Shown piece after piece: positions 8,842 through 17,943 of a DNA stretch of 64,000 bases; positions within the stretch are counted from its first letter, which is position 1; every line of letters starts with the position of its first letter. The translations under genes were made by a program, and so were the position numbers. Where the stretch lies: the NCBI GenBank assembly GCA_965267435.1, contig OZ253960.1:6758001-6822000 (forward strand), read 5' to 3'. Origin of the DNA: JAWPMT01 sp965267435 (GTDB lineage: Bacteria; Bacteroidota; Bacteroidia; Cytophagales; Cyclobacteriaceae). The notes beneath the pieces were generated by a model. The model made no database searches. It had not been told where the DNA came from and saw only the letters and a program-made list of their open reading frames with translations.

Positions 8842-9621
8842 ATGGTTAGATGCCTTTTTATGCTCTCAGTGATAGCCTTCAGTTGCTCTTCACCGTCATC
8901 GCAGACCCTCGTATGGCAAGACGAATTTGACGGTGATCAATTAGACGCCGCGAAATGGACAGCAATAATTGGAGATGGTTGTCCGGAGCTTTGTGGCTTT
9001 GGCAACGAGGAATTGCAGTATTACGATGAGGCCAATGTTTCGCTGAACGATGGCATCCTACGCCTGGAAGCGCGGATGGAGGGAAAGGGGCAAAGCAAAT
9101 ACAGTAGTGGCAAACTTGTAACTAAAGGAAAAGGGGACTGGCAATATGGCCGGGTGGAGGTAAGGGCGAAAGTCCCTTATGGCAGAGGTACATGGCCCGC
9201 TATCTGGATGCTACCTACGATCGAGGGACGTGCCATGAAGTGGCCTAATGATGGTGAAATCGATATTATGGAGCATGTCGGCTACAACCAGGGTATGATC
9301 TATGGGACGATTCACACAGAGCTCTACAATCACTGGAAGGGAACTGAGAAAAACGACAGTTTGCTGGTAGCCGATGCTCACGAGGCATTCCATGTGTACT
9401 CCATCGATTGGGATCATAAAAGCATTACATGGGAGATCGATGGCGAACCCTTCCATTCGTTGGATCGTGGAGATGATGGTTATGACGGGTGGCCCTTTGA
9501 TCAAAAGTTTCACCTGATTCTTAACCTTACCGTCGGTGGCATCTGGGGTGGTAAGTATGGGGTGGATGACAGTGTATGGCCACAGGCGATGGAAGTAGAT
9601 TACGTCAGAATTTACCAATAA
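8842..9621 (+). CDS. GH16 endo-beta-glucanase (laminarinase-like) lipoprotein
   Basis: 259 aa. A short signal with lipobox IAFSC (Cys15) suggests membrane anchoring after export. The rest is one GH16 jelly-roll: WQDEFDGDQLDAAKW at the start, YSSGKL, GRVEVRAKVPYGRGTWPAIWML, then the catalytic DGEIDIMEH with nucleophile Glu139 and acid/base Glu144, and the C-terminal MEVDYVRIYQ. The lipid-anchored single-domain form is typical of beta-1,3- or mixed-linkage glucan hydrolases of Bacteroidota. It ends 7 bases before the aminopeptidase gene on the same strand. Family is certain; laminarin as substrate is an inference. Confidence 0.94.
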   Translation: MVRCLFMLSVIAFSCSSPSSQTLVWQDEFDGDQLDAAKWTAIIGDGCPELCGFGNEELQYYDEANVSLNDGILRLEARMEGKGQSKYSSGKLVTKGKGDWQYGRVEVRAKVPYGRGTWPAIWMLPTIEGRAMKWPNDGEIDIMEHVGYNQGMIYGTIHTELYNHWKGTEKNDSLLVADAHEAFHVYSIDWDHKSITWEIDGEPFHSLDRGDDGYDGWPFDQKFHLILNLTVGGIWGGKYGVDDSVWPQAMEVDYVRIYQ

Positions 9622-9628
9622 TATACCC

Positions 9629-11011
9629 ATGCAGCTCTTTTCGCCCCAATCATACATCGATCGACGTTCCAGACTGAAGTCTCTAATTGGCTCTGGTCAG
9701 ATCCTCCTTCTTGGTAATGTGGAGAGTAGTTCCAACTATCCACACAATCACTATCCATTTCGTCAGGATAGCAGCTTCCTGTACTTCTTTGGCATTGACA
9801 GACCGGGAGTTGCGGCCTTGATAGACGTAGATGAAGACAAGGTCGTGCTATATGGTGATGATCCGTCCATGGACGACATTGTGTGGACGGGTCCGCAGGA
9901 TGCCATGCAGGATTTGGCAGGAAGAGTCGGGGTAGAGACCACCAGGCCTATGAAGGACCTACCTGGCAGTCTTCGACAGGGTGAAGTACATTATCTTCCG
10001 CCGTATCGCCCAGAGAATCAGCTGAAGCTCAGTGAGTGGCTGGGCATGAAGCCCGATGATGTGCTGAGTCAAGTCTCTTCAGAGCTCGTCCGAAGCATTG
10101 TGTCCCTCAGGTCTACTAAAAGCGACGAGGAGATCGCCCAGCTTCACGAGGCGGTCGAAGTGACGGTTGCTATCCATACGGCGGCCATGCGTTCGGCCGT
10201 TCGGGGCAGTAAGGAGTTTGAGGTACTCGCAGCCATGGAATATGCATCAAGAGTCAGGAATAGCGCATTTTCATTCCCACCCATCGTCACCACCAATGGC
10301 CAGACATTGCACAATTATTACTATGGGCACACGCTCGAAGAGGGCTTGTTTTTGTGTGATGCGGGCGGTGAGAGTGGCATGCACTACGCGGGAGATATGA
10401 CCCGCACGTTTCCTATTGCCAGGGAGTTCTCCACGCAGCAAAAAGAGATTCACACGATCGTTGCTGATGCTTTACATGCAGCGGTGGAAATGGCACAGAC
10501 GGGAGTTTTGTTCAAGGATGTCCATTTGAAAGCGTGTCTCACGATCGTTGATGGCCTAAAGTCGCTGGGTTTGATGTCAGGAGAGTCTGCGGAAGCCGTT
10601 AGTGTAGGTGCACACGCACTCTTTTTCCCCCATGGCCTGGGGCATATGATGGGTCTTGATGTGCATGATATGGAGGATCTGGGTGAAGACCTTGTCGGTT
10701 ATGGAGATGGAGTATCACGCTCTCCGCAGTTTGGTTTGAGTGCTTTGAGGTTAGGGCGAAAACTCCAGGAGGGTTTTGTTTTCACGATCGAGCCAGGTAT
10801 TTATTTCATCCCACAGCTGATCGAACAATGGGAGTCAGAGGCGAAATTTAGCGACTTCATCAATTATCCAAAATTGCAGGGATATTTGGGTTTTGGAGGT
10901 ATCAGGCTCGAAAATGACTACGTAATAAAAGGGGGAAAGGCCCAAATTCTGGGGCCTTCTTTGCCACTTACGGTTTCCGAAGTGGAAGACTTCCGTAAAT
11001 CACTCGATTAG
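9629..11011 (+). CDS. pepP: Xaa-Pro aminopeptidase (M24B, aminopeptidase P)
   Basis: 460 aa, cytoplasmic dimetal peptidase releasing an N-terminal residue before proline. An N-terminal creatinase-like domain (1-165, with NHYPFRQDSSFLYFFG) precedes the pita-bread fold. Metal ligands are visible: Asp in LFLCDAGGE, Asp in YAGDMTRTFP, His in HGLGHMMGLDVHD, Glu in FTIEPGIYF and Glu in GIRLENDYV. It starts 7 bases after the GH16 stop, so the two are likely co-transcribed although they have no obvious metabolic link. Complete and intact. Confidence 0.95.
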   Translation: MQLFSPQSYIDRRSRLKSLIGSGQILLLGNVESSSNYPHNHYPFRQDSSFLYFFGIDRPGVAALIDVDEDKVVLYGDDPSMDDIVWTGPQDAMQDLAGRVGVETTRPMKDLPGSLRQGEVHYLPPYRPENQLKLSEWLGMKPDDVLSQVSSELVRSIVSLRSTKSDEEIAQLHEAVEVTVAIHTAAMRSAVRGSKEFEVLAAMEYASRVRNSAFSFPPIVTTNGQTLHNYYYGHTLEEGLFLCDAGGESGMHYAGDMTRTFPIAREFSTQQKEIHTIVADALHAAVEMAQTGVLFKDVHLKACLTIVDGLKSLGLMSGESAEAVSVGAHALFFPHGLGHMMGLDVHDMEDLGEDLVGYGDGVSRSPQFGLSALRLGRKLQEGFVFTIEPGIYFIPQLIEQWESEAKFSDFINYPKLQGYLGFGGIRLENDYVIKGGKAQILGPSLPLTVSEVEDFRKSLD

Positions 11012-11090
11012 CGGAAAAAATCCAGCCTGAGTACATCCTATCCTCAATTATATAGCATGGTTGGCTTGATTTGGAGCAGAATTTGAGAGA

Positions 11091-12314
11091 ATGTTTATCA
11101 AAAATCTCGCTACCGCCATGAGTTCACAATCCCTTAGAATCCATATTCTTTGTTCTTTAATGGTATTCAGTATAGCTGGATTCGCACAAGAAGAGGAGTT
11201 TGAAGAGATCCGGTTTGGTGACGACGAGTTCGCTACTCGTGAAATTGCACCAGCCCCTAAGGAGGAGGTGATTGAGAATGTATCTATCGAAGGTGTCGTC
11301 CTGGATGTGGACACAAAAGAGCCTCTACCCTTTGCACACGTGGAAGTGGGGGAGACTCGTACGGTGACAAACCTGGATGGCGAATTCAACATTCTCATCA
11401 AAAACAATGAGGCACACGAAATCCATGTATCCTTTATCGGATACATCGCCTACAAGGCTCCTCTCGACCCGAATGTAAAGAACCTCACCGTCGAACTAAG
11501 CCCTACAGTGACCGAACTAGAAGCTGTAGTCGTAAAGACTGGTCGGAGTATCGTAGAAGAGGTGATCAAAAATATTCCCGTCAACTATATCCTTGAGAAT
11601 CAATTCATGACCTGCTACTACAAGGAGAGCATCAAGCAGGAAGAAAAGTTTGCTTACCTGGCGGAGGGCATTCTCGATGTATTCCAACCTAGTGAAGTCA
11701 GCAATGACAAAGCGATGATCAGCCCGGTCCGAACACGGAAGCAGGAGGCAGAGCACGCAAAAGAGAATATGGTGCTGGTCTATGGCCACGCCTCTGATAT
11801 GCTCCAGTCGCTGGTACGCAGGGATAAGAGCTTCATCAGTGAGGATATGCTCAATCACTATGAATACGAGTACATGGGCGCAAGTAGTTATAATGGTAGG
11901 AACGTGTTCATCGTCCAGTTCGAGCCGAAGACAAGGAAGGGCAGCTCCCGAGGAAAGATCTATATTGATGAACTGTCACATGCTGTGATCAAGGCGGAGT
12001 ATGCTCCCCTGCTGAGAACGAATACGCTTTGGGATGAAGTACATTGGGTAGAGGAGTTTGGCAATGATGTCGAAGGCGTATGGGACCTAAGACGAGTGAC
12101 CTATGCCGGTACATGGTATCAGGACGATGCGCTCTACACCTACAATTCGCTATTGGTAGTCAACGAATCCGAAATAGTCGTGGAGGTTCCTCATTTTGAC
12201 GTTGTCCTTGGAGATAGAGATGTATTCTACGATGCTGCCGGAGACTTCTCAGACGAGTTTTGGACAGGTCACAATTACATCAAGCTCAACAAGGCTGAGC
12301 TAAGTAGCATGTAA
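11091..12314 (+). CDS. Secreted protein with carboxypeptidase-regulatory-like domain
   Basis: 407 aa. The start is either ATG 11091 or the ATG at 11118, which gives a cleaner signal peptide ending IAGFAQ. An acidic linker is followed by a CarboxypepD_reg-like beta-sandwich at about residues 65-140 (IEGVVLDVDTKEPLPFAHVEV, TVTNLDGEFNI, HVSFIGY), a module common in TonB-dependent receptors and surface proteins of Bacteroidota. The remaining 260 residues resemble the beta-rich, DUF5686-like region that often follows, but there is no TonB plug or barrel. It is probably periplasmic or outer-membrane associated; function unknown. It ends at a strong terminator. Confidence 0.85.
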   Translation: MFIKNLATAMSSQSLRIHILCSLMVFSIAGFAQEEEFEEIRFGDDEFATREIAPAPKEEVIENVSIEGVVLDVDTKEPLPFAHVEVGETRTVTNLDGEFNILIKNNEAHEIHVSFIGYIAYKAPLDPNVKNLTVELSPTVTELEAVVVKTGRSIVEEVIKNIPVNYILENQFMTCYYKESIKQEEKFAYLAEGILDVFQPSEVSNDKAMISPVRTRKQEAEHAKENMVLVYGHASDMLQSLVRRDKSFISEDMLNHYEYEYMGASSYNGRNVFIVQFEPKTRKGSSRGKIYIDELSHAVIKAEYAPLLRTNTLWDEVHWVEEFGNDVEGVWDLRRVTYAGTWYQDDALYTYNSLLVVNESEIVVEVPHFDVVLGDRDVFYDAAGDFSDEFWTGHNYIKLNKAELSSM

Positions 12315-12337
12315 TTGACAAAGAAATTGCAATCGAG

Positions 12338-12363
12338 AAAGGGGCCTGTTGAGCCCCTTTTTT
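12338..12363 (+). terminator. Rho-independent terminator after the carboxypeptidase-regulatory protein
   Basis: An 8-bp perfect stem (aaaggggc with gccccttt, 12338-12345 and 12353-12360) has a 7-base loop and runs into a T tract. It lies between convergent genes and would mainly stop rightward transcripts; on the other strand the T run is short. Confidence 0.88.
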
Positions 12364-12376
12364 ATTGTCAAAGAAA

Positions 12377-14227
12377 TCAATTTGCACTCAACCATGCCTC
12401 CCGAACTTTGAGCTGGTCGGGCGTGGCATTTTCATCGAATTTGAGCACGTGCCTGTTTTCCTTTGTTATTTGCATGGCTTTGGCCTTGAGCTTCACTTCT
12501 TTCTGCTCTCCCTTTACTTCACGTCTGACGGTCATTTTGATCTTGTCACCGACTTCCAGTCCGTCCGTATAGTTATCGAGCACGGCATTGATGTTTGCAA
12601 GGCTTATTTCTTCACCTTGAAACTCGAGCAGTACATCGCCCTCCTGGTAACCCATGGCCTTGCCAAAATCATTCAGATCACTGATGTCGGAAATGACGAT
12701 CTCCTGGTTTTCTCCGAGTGCCAGGCCGATATTACCGAGTGTGAAGTCCTGGTATTCTTCAAATGGGAGGTAGCTCACTCCTGCCCAGGAAAGCACTTCA
12801 GGAATAGGCAGCGGACTGTCGCCAGCAACGTAAGTGTCTAAAAACTCCCGTATCTCAGGGTAGGTCAGAGACTCGATCTCTCCAAACAGGGCGTCGTCAT
12901 CGAATGAGCGCGATGGACCATATTTTTTGGCGAGGTCCCTCATTAGGCTCTGCAGGTCATAAGACCCTTCGGAGAGCTTCAATAGGTACAAATCCAACGC
13001 CATTCCAATAAGCGCACCTTTGTAGTACACATTTGTGTACATGGGTTCGTAATTGGGCTCGAGGATCTTCTCGCTCATCACGGTAAAAGGTACGTCCGTT
13101 GGGAACTGATCGCGAACTTGAATTTTCTCTTTGACCTGTTCAAGGAAGGTGTCCCGGTCATAAAGATCGTATTTTACCTGCACATGCATGGCGGCGTACT
13201 CGGTACAGCCCTCGTACAGCCATAGGTGCTTGGACATTTTGGGATCTATGTAGTCGAAGTTCCCAATCTCCTCTGAGTGGATATTGAGGGGAGTGACAAT
13301 ATGAAAGAATTCGTGTGCTGCCACATCTCTCACAGTCTGACCGATTTGGTCTGCATTGGCATCAGGCAAGGTGTAAACGGAGGAGTAGGAGTGCTCCAGG
13401 GCACCCATGCCACCAAGTGGCTGGCCGTCCATAAGATAAATGAGATAGGCGTATCGGTCCACGGGGAGTTGCCCTCCCAGGTACTGGCTCTGTGCTTCCA
13501 TTAAGTCTGAGATGCGGTCCATGACCTCATCGGCAGACAGCCGCTTATTTGGAGAATACACTGACACGATCACCTCCGCATTGGCCAATTTCTTGGTGGC
13601 GATGTCAGGCACATTGTACATCAAGGGCCCATCTGCCAGGAAGTTGAAATCTCTCGCCGTGAAAACATCCAATGAGTCGGACAAGCTGATCGACTCCAGG
13701 GCCGTTGCTCCCGCAATGTCGCTGGGATGTTGGATACGCAACGTGAATGTCTTGAACTTGTAGCCGGCCAGATATCCAACAAACCCAAACGTGTTGATGA
13801 CAAATATCTTATTGTCAGCTTCGATGTTCGTCCCACCGGGCTCGAAGATGAAGTTGCTGTCATATTCCTCAAACCGGTCGAAAGTATCGTGTGCCTTGTA
13901 AGTGATTTTGTGGAGGCTCGTGGCATTCTTGATCTGCCATTTGTTGGTGGCGATCTTTTCCACGTCCAGCGTATTGCCTGCGCTGTCAAAAGCTTGAAAG
14001 TCAGTAATGAAGCGGCCAAAATCCGAAATAGAATATGTGCCAGGGACAATCTTTGCCATGTGAAACTCTACTTCCTCCTCCTCGATTTTGGGAGTGAGAA
14101 TAGTGACTGGTATTTGGTCATTGGTCACATTGACCAGGTCTAATGTCACTTCGTATTGATCAGTCTGGGCTGCCAGTGGCCACATCACCAATCCGGCCAA
14201 TAAGAAAAGAATGTACTTCATGTTCAT
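12377..14227 (-). CDS. M61 family peptidase with PDZ domain
   Basis: 616 aa from the ATG at 14227; the longer GTG frame at 14257 only extends the N-terminus ahead of a good signal peptide (MNMKYILFLLAGLVMWPLAAQ). The gluzincin core has HEFFH and LWLYEGCTEY (the third ligand Glu), preceded by the GGMGALEHS segment that is typical of M61 glycyl aminopeptidases. A PDZ domain occupies about 490-590 (LALGENQEIVISDI, YQEGDVLLEFQGE). It is a periplasmic or surface aminopeptidase with preference for Gly/Ala in characterised relatives. Convergent with the upstream gene. Confidence 0.93.
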   Translation of the reverse strand: MNMKYILFLLAGLVMWPLAAQTDQYEVTLDLVNVTNDQIPVTILTPKIEEEEVEFHMAKIVPGTYSISDFGRFITDFQAFDSAGNTLDVEKIATNKWQIKNATSLHKITYKAHDTFDRFEEYDSNFIFEPGGTNIEADNKIFVINTFGFVGYLAGYKFKTFTLRIQHPSDIAGATALESISLSDSLDVFTARDFNFLADGPLMYNVPDIATKKLANAEVIVSVYSPNKRLSADEVMDRISDLMEAQSQYLGGQLPVDRYAYLIYLMDGQPLGGMGALEHSYSSVYTLPDANADQIGQTVRDVAAHEFFHIVTPLNIHSEEIGNFDYIDPKMSKHLWLYEGCTEYAAMHVQVKYDLYDRDTFLEQVKEKIQVRDQFPTDVPFTVMSEKILEPNYEPMYTNVYYKGALIGMALDLYLLKLSEGSYDLQSLMRDLAKKYGPSRSFDDDALFGEIESLTYPEIREFLDTYVAGDSPLPIPEVLSWAGVSYLPFEEYQDFTLGNIGLALGENQEIVISDISDLNDFGKAMGYQEGDVLLEFQGEEISLANINAVLDNYTDGLEVGDKIKMTVRREVKGEQKEVKLKAKAMQITKENRHVLKFDENATPDQLKVREAWLSAN

Positions 14228-14382
14228 TTCCAGGTTTTTGTTGAGTGCAGCAAACACCAGCCGATTGACTATGGCTTTCGTTCACTTCATTTATCTAATA
14301 AGACAAAAACGTGCGTCGACTACCTCCATTATTATTTGGAAGGCGATCTACCCGATGTCAATGGTCGTCTATAGCTTTCAGC

Positions 14383-16176
14383 TCAAATGCTTTGGCGCTT
14401 TCTTTCGTTTTCGTCCAGGAATATCTTCCTCATACGCAGGGACTTTGGTGTGACCTCCACGTATTCATCCTTTTGTATGTATTCGAGCGCTTCTTCCAGA
14501 GAGAATTTCCGTGCCGGCGCAATCTTCATACTATTGTCCGAGCCCGACGCCCGCATGTTCGTCAGTTTTTTCCCCTTTTGGATGTTGACTACGAGGTCGT
14601 TGTCACGACTGTGTTCGCCAATTACCTGACCCGTATAGACGTCTTCACCGGGGTCCACGAAGAACTTACCCCGGTCTTGCAACTTGTCTATCGAGTAAGG
14701 CGTGCCTGGTCCGTGCTCCATAGAAATTAGCGAGCCGTTAATGCGACCGGCAATTTCACCTTTGTAGGGAGCATATTCTTTGAAGCGATGTGTCATCACC
14801 GCCTCTCCAGATGTGGCCGTGAGCATGTTGTTTCGGAGACCAATGATACCACGTGCAGGTATGTCAAACTCTAGATGCTGGATGTTGCCCTTTGGCTCCA
14901 TAATGGTCATTTCCCCTTTTCGCGTGGTGACCATCTCGATTACCTTCCCTGATAATTCGTCCGGGACATCGACGACGAGGTGCTCAATAGGCTCTTGGCG
15001 TTTTCCGTCGATCTCTTTGAAGAGCACTTGCGGCTGGCCCACCTGGAGTTCGTACCCCTCTCTCCTCATCGTTTCTATCAAAACGGACAGGTGCAGAACA
15101 CCCCGACCGAAGACATTGAACTTGTCTTCTGTTTCCGTCTCTTCCACCCGGAGGGCTAGATTTTTTTCCATCTCTTTCATCAACCGGTCCCTCAAGTGAC
15201 GGGAGGTGACAAATTTTCCTTCTTTTCCGAAGAATGGGGAGTCATTGATAGTGAAGAGCATACTCATTGTAGGCTCATCGATGGCAATGCGTGGTAGGAC
15301 CTCGGGATTCTCCAGATCGGTGATGGTGTCCCCTATATCAAAGTCGTCCAAACCTATAACTGCGCAAATGTCTCCGGATCGCACTTCCGAGATCTTGCGT
15401 TTACCAAGCCCCTCAAAAACCTGCAATTCCTTGATTTTGACTTTCTTGATAGAGCCATCTCGTTTACTCAGCGCAAACTGTCCCTCGGTCAATGTTCCCT
15501 GGTATACTCTGCCGATAGCAATACGCCCGACATAGGAACTGTAGTCCAAAGAGGTGATCTGCATGGCCGGCACTCCCTCCTTGATCGGTGCGGGAGGGAT
15601 GTCCTCCAGGATTTTGTCAAGTAATGGGGCAATAGAGTCCGTGGGTTGCTTCCAGTCCTCACCCATCCATCCTTGTTTGGAGGAGCCATAGAGTGTTTGG
15701 AAGTCGAGCTGCTCCTCTGTAGCATCTAGTGAGAACATCAAGTCAAAAACGGCCTCGTGCACTTCATCCGGCCGGCAATTCTCCTTATCCACTTTGTTTA
15801 CCACGAGTATCGGCTTGAGCCCAAGGCTGAGGGCCTTGCTCAACACAAATCGCGTCTGTGGCATTGGTCCCTCAAAGGCGTCCACCAGCAGGATGACACC
15901 ATCAGCCATCTTTAGAACACGCTCCACTTCACCACCAAAGTCGGCGTGACCCGGTGTGTCGATGATGTTGATCTTGACGTCCTTGTAAGTGACGGATACA
16001 TTTTTCGATAGTATCGTGATCCCTCGCTCTCTCTCGAGGTCGTTGCTGTCGAGGATGAGTTCACCCTTCTCTTCGTGTTCCTGGAAAATCTTGGAAGCAT
16101 AGATGATTTTGTCTACCAGGGTGGTCTTACCGTGATCGACATGGGCGATGATCGCCACATTGCGGATATCCTGCAT
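14383..16176 (-). CDS. typA: Ribosome-associated translational GTPase TypA/BipA
   Basis: 597 aa, full length. The GTPase domain has G1 AHVDHGKTT, the switch region with RERGITI, G3 DTPGHADF and G4 NKVDK, followed by EF-Tu domain II, EF-G III/V-like domains and the BipA-specific C-terminal domain (PARGIIGLRNNMLTATSGEAVM). It binds the ribosome and supports assembly and growth at low temperature or under stress. No neighbour is coupled; a 200-base untranslated stretch lies upstream. Confidence 0.98.
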   Translation of the reverse strand: MQDIRNVAIIAHVDHGKTTLVDKIIYASKIFQEHEEKGELILDSNDLERERGITILSKNVSVTYKDVKINIIDTPGHADFGGEVERVLKMADGVILLVDAFEGPMPQTRFVLSKALSLGLKPILVVNKVDKENCRPDEVHEAVFDLMFSLDATEEQLDFQTLYGSSKQGWMGEDWKQPTDSIAPLLDKILEDIPPAPIKEGVPAMQITSLDYSSYVGRIAIGRVYQGTLTEGQFALSKRDGSIKKVKIKELQVFEGLGKRKISEVRSGDICAVIGLDDFDIGDTITDLENPEVLPRIAIDEPTMSMLFTINDSPFFGKEGKFVTSRHLRDRLMKEMEKNLALRVEETETEDKFNVFGRGVLHLSVLIETMRREGYELQVGQPQVLFKEIDGKRQEPIEHLVVDVPDELSGKVIEMVTTRKGEMTIMEPKGNIQHLEFDIPARGIIGLRNNMLTATSGEAVMTHRFKEYAPYKGEIAGRINGSLISMEHGPGTPYSIDKLQDRGKFFVDPGEDVYTGQVIGEHSRDNDLVVNIQKGKKLTNMRASGSDNSMKIAPARKFSLEEALEYIQKDEYVEVTPKSLRMRKIFLDENERKRQSI

Positions 16177-16701
16177 GCAGTGTTGAATTCAGCCGCAAAA
16201 GTAGAGACCCTGAGGGAATAATGCACCTAGAATTCCAATATGAGATGCAATATGGTTTGGGAAGTCCACGACAACATCACCATAATCACCCCAAAAGTGA
16301 TCGCTGATGAGAGCAAAGCCTGGATCAACAGAACAGCACCTCGACGGAAAGTGGGACTGCTTTGACCCTTAGTGATTTCCCACCAGCCCATTCGATAGGT
16401 GGGAATATTCCTGACCGGAATCCCGGTGTGGTGGTCTTTTTCGGAAGGGAAGTGTGGGGTTCTTGAGGTAAATGGGGGAGAAATGTTGCCCCGATAGAGG
16501 GCTTTTTGGTTGTTCATTCGACTTAGGTTTTGTGGCATTATGAATAAATGATCAAAATATGAGCATATCTAATATCACGACTAAATATTCCTTTCGGTTA
16601 TATAATTAGGTAATTATGTGAAATTTTATAACATATTTCTCGATTATTCCGTGTAATATATTGTGTCTGTTTCCTAAACCAAACCAAAAAACCAACTACA
16701 A
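16177..16701. other. Intergenic stretch, AT-rich, with one weak ORF
   Basis: About 525 bases between typA and the small membrane gene. The part from about 16540 to 16690 is much richer in A and T than its surroundings and contains the short palindrome-like run ataattaggtaattat (about 16600). Only one weak minus-strand ORF (16227-16538) overlaps it. I see no RNA gene or obvious terminator. Confidence 0.5.
16227..16538 (-). CDS. Possible small membrane protein, unrecognised
   Basis: 103 aa, or 96 aa from the ATG at 16517. The N-terminal two thirds are polar and rich in Pro, Thr and Ser; a single hydrophobic stretch (AVLLIQALLSSAITFGVIMV) near the C-terminus could be one membrane helix. I do not recognise it. 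No coupled neighbour or clear ribosome-binding site supports it, so it may be a chance ORF. Kept because it is one of few open frames in the 525-base gap. Confidence 0.35.
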   Translation of the reverse strand: MPQNLSRMNNQKALYRGNISPPFTSRTPHFPSEKDHHTGIPVRNIPTYRMGWWEITKGQSSPTFRRGAVLLIQALLSSAITFGVIMVMLSWTSQTILHLILEF

Positions 16702-16917
16702 ATGCTATTATTTGGATTAATTGCTATAATTATTGGCTTATGCTTTGTTGTCTTATCTCCGTGGGCGGCGAGAACAGAAACTCTTGAGGAAGACCGTCGG
16801 CAGAATTCACTGGATAGGTGGCGGCGCTTCGTCAATCCCAAGTTGGGACTGGCCATGGTCGCCATAGGTGTCTTACTTACTATGCTGCCTTATTTGTCTG
16901 TTTGGTGGAATCCCTGA
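16702..16917 (+). CDS. Small two-helix membrane protein, unrecognised
   Basis: 71 aa. Two hydrophobic stretches, residues 1-20 (LLFGLIAIIIGLCFVVL) and 49-67 (LGLAMVAIGVLLTMLPYL), flank a charged loop with EEDRR and RWRR. The layout (helix, basic cytoplasmic loop, helix) looks like a real small integral protein rather than a chance ORF, and the upstream region is the AT-rich, promoter-like segment. Function unknown; no family recognised. Confidence 0.6.
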   Translation: MLLFGLIAIIIGLCFVVLSPWAARTETLEEDRRQNSLDRWRRFVNPKLGLAMVAIGVLLTMLPYLSVWWNP

Positions 16918-17073
16918 ATAAGCTAACCGACCAGGCCGACTATCGAGGAAATAGACCGAACCAAAGATCATCCTCCTGAAACAACTGAGGTGAAAGGCTG
17001 TATCAAGATCAAAGCCCCGATCTAGTAGATTGGGCGACCAACTGCTTATCTCAGATCTTGAACAGCCTCTTTT

Positions 17074-17790
17074 TCATGGCTTGCCGTTAGCAAATCGGAC
17101 AATGGCGATTAGATCGTCCTTCTTTTTCCATCTGAGTTTTTCGCGTTTTGCAAAGGTTTTGACGCTTTCGTAGTCGTCTCCGAAGATGTCGGACAAACGT
17201 CGGGATTGGCCTTTGACCAACAACACGGCCCGGTCTGGCCGACGGATGAAGTAGTCTACCTTACCCATGTACCTGCTGGGCTCGTCAGTCACTGCACTTG
17301 TTGGGGCTTGCCCTGTTTTACGTAGCTGTTTTGACGGTCGTGCCAACAAAAGATAAGAGCCGGAATCCAGGACGGTGAAGAATTCTTCCATTCCTTCCGT
17401 CTGATGCTGCAAGGGTACCAGAAACTTCTCAAAAGCGTAAGTGGAATCTGGAGCGAAGAGACCAAAGCCCTTGATTAAGTCGTGATTGATAATGAAGCTT
17501 TCATCCGATTTTGGGGATTTATACTTTAAGTACCCCTCGGTGACATTGAACATCAGAAGTACCTCGTCGACTTTTAGCCCCTGAAGGGTGATAAGATACC
17601 CCGGACACCAGTTGGGCATTAAGTAGGGGGTACCCTTCAGTTGCGTTGAATCAGTAAGGCCGTCGTCTTTGGTAGCGAGAACATATTCGCCGGGGAGTCG
17701 CAACGACCCATCCGGACCTTGCATAATCTGCGATTGGGCGATTAGGTTTTGATACATACACAGACAGCATAAGATGCTCAAGGTCCTCAT
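17074..17790 (-). CDS. Secreted hypothetical protein
   Basis: 238 aa with a signal peptide at the N-terminus ending near LIAQ. The mature part has mixed beta character (LLMFNVTEGYLKYKSPK, GSYLLLARPSK, MGKVDYFIRR) and a lysine/arginine-rich C-terminus (KREKLRWKKKDD). The sequence resembles small periplasmic proteins of Bacteroidota without a named family. No coupled gene: a divergent S10 peptidase begins 154 bases away. Function not assignable. Confidence 0.7.
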   Translation of the reverse strand: MRTLSILCCLCMYQNLIAQSQIMQGPDGSLRLPGEYVLATKDDGLTDSTQLKGTPYLMPNWCPGYLITLQGLKVDEVLLMFNVTEGYLKYKSPKSDESFIINHDLIKGFGLFAPDSTYAFEKFLVPLQHQTEGMEEFFTVLDSGSYLLLARPSKQLRKTGQAPTSAVTDEPSRYMGKVDYFIRRPDRAVLLVKGQSRRLSDIFGDDYESVKTFAKREKLRWKKKDDLIAIVRFANGKP

Positions 17791-17943
17791 CCCACGTCAT
17801 TGTTTAGTGGCTCAGTATTCGTGGCCTTCAAGGTGAATCTATGAGTAAGAAGTGTCAACGGCAAGGGCCCGCTCATCAAATGTTCATCAATGGAAACCGG
17901 CCCTTTCGAGTAACTTCCACGCGAGAATGAAATCCAAATTCCC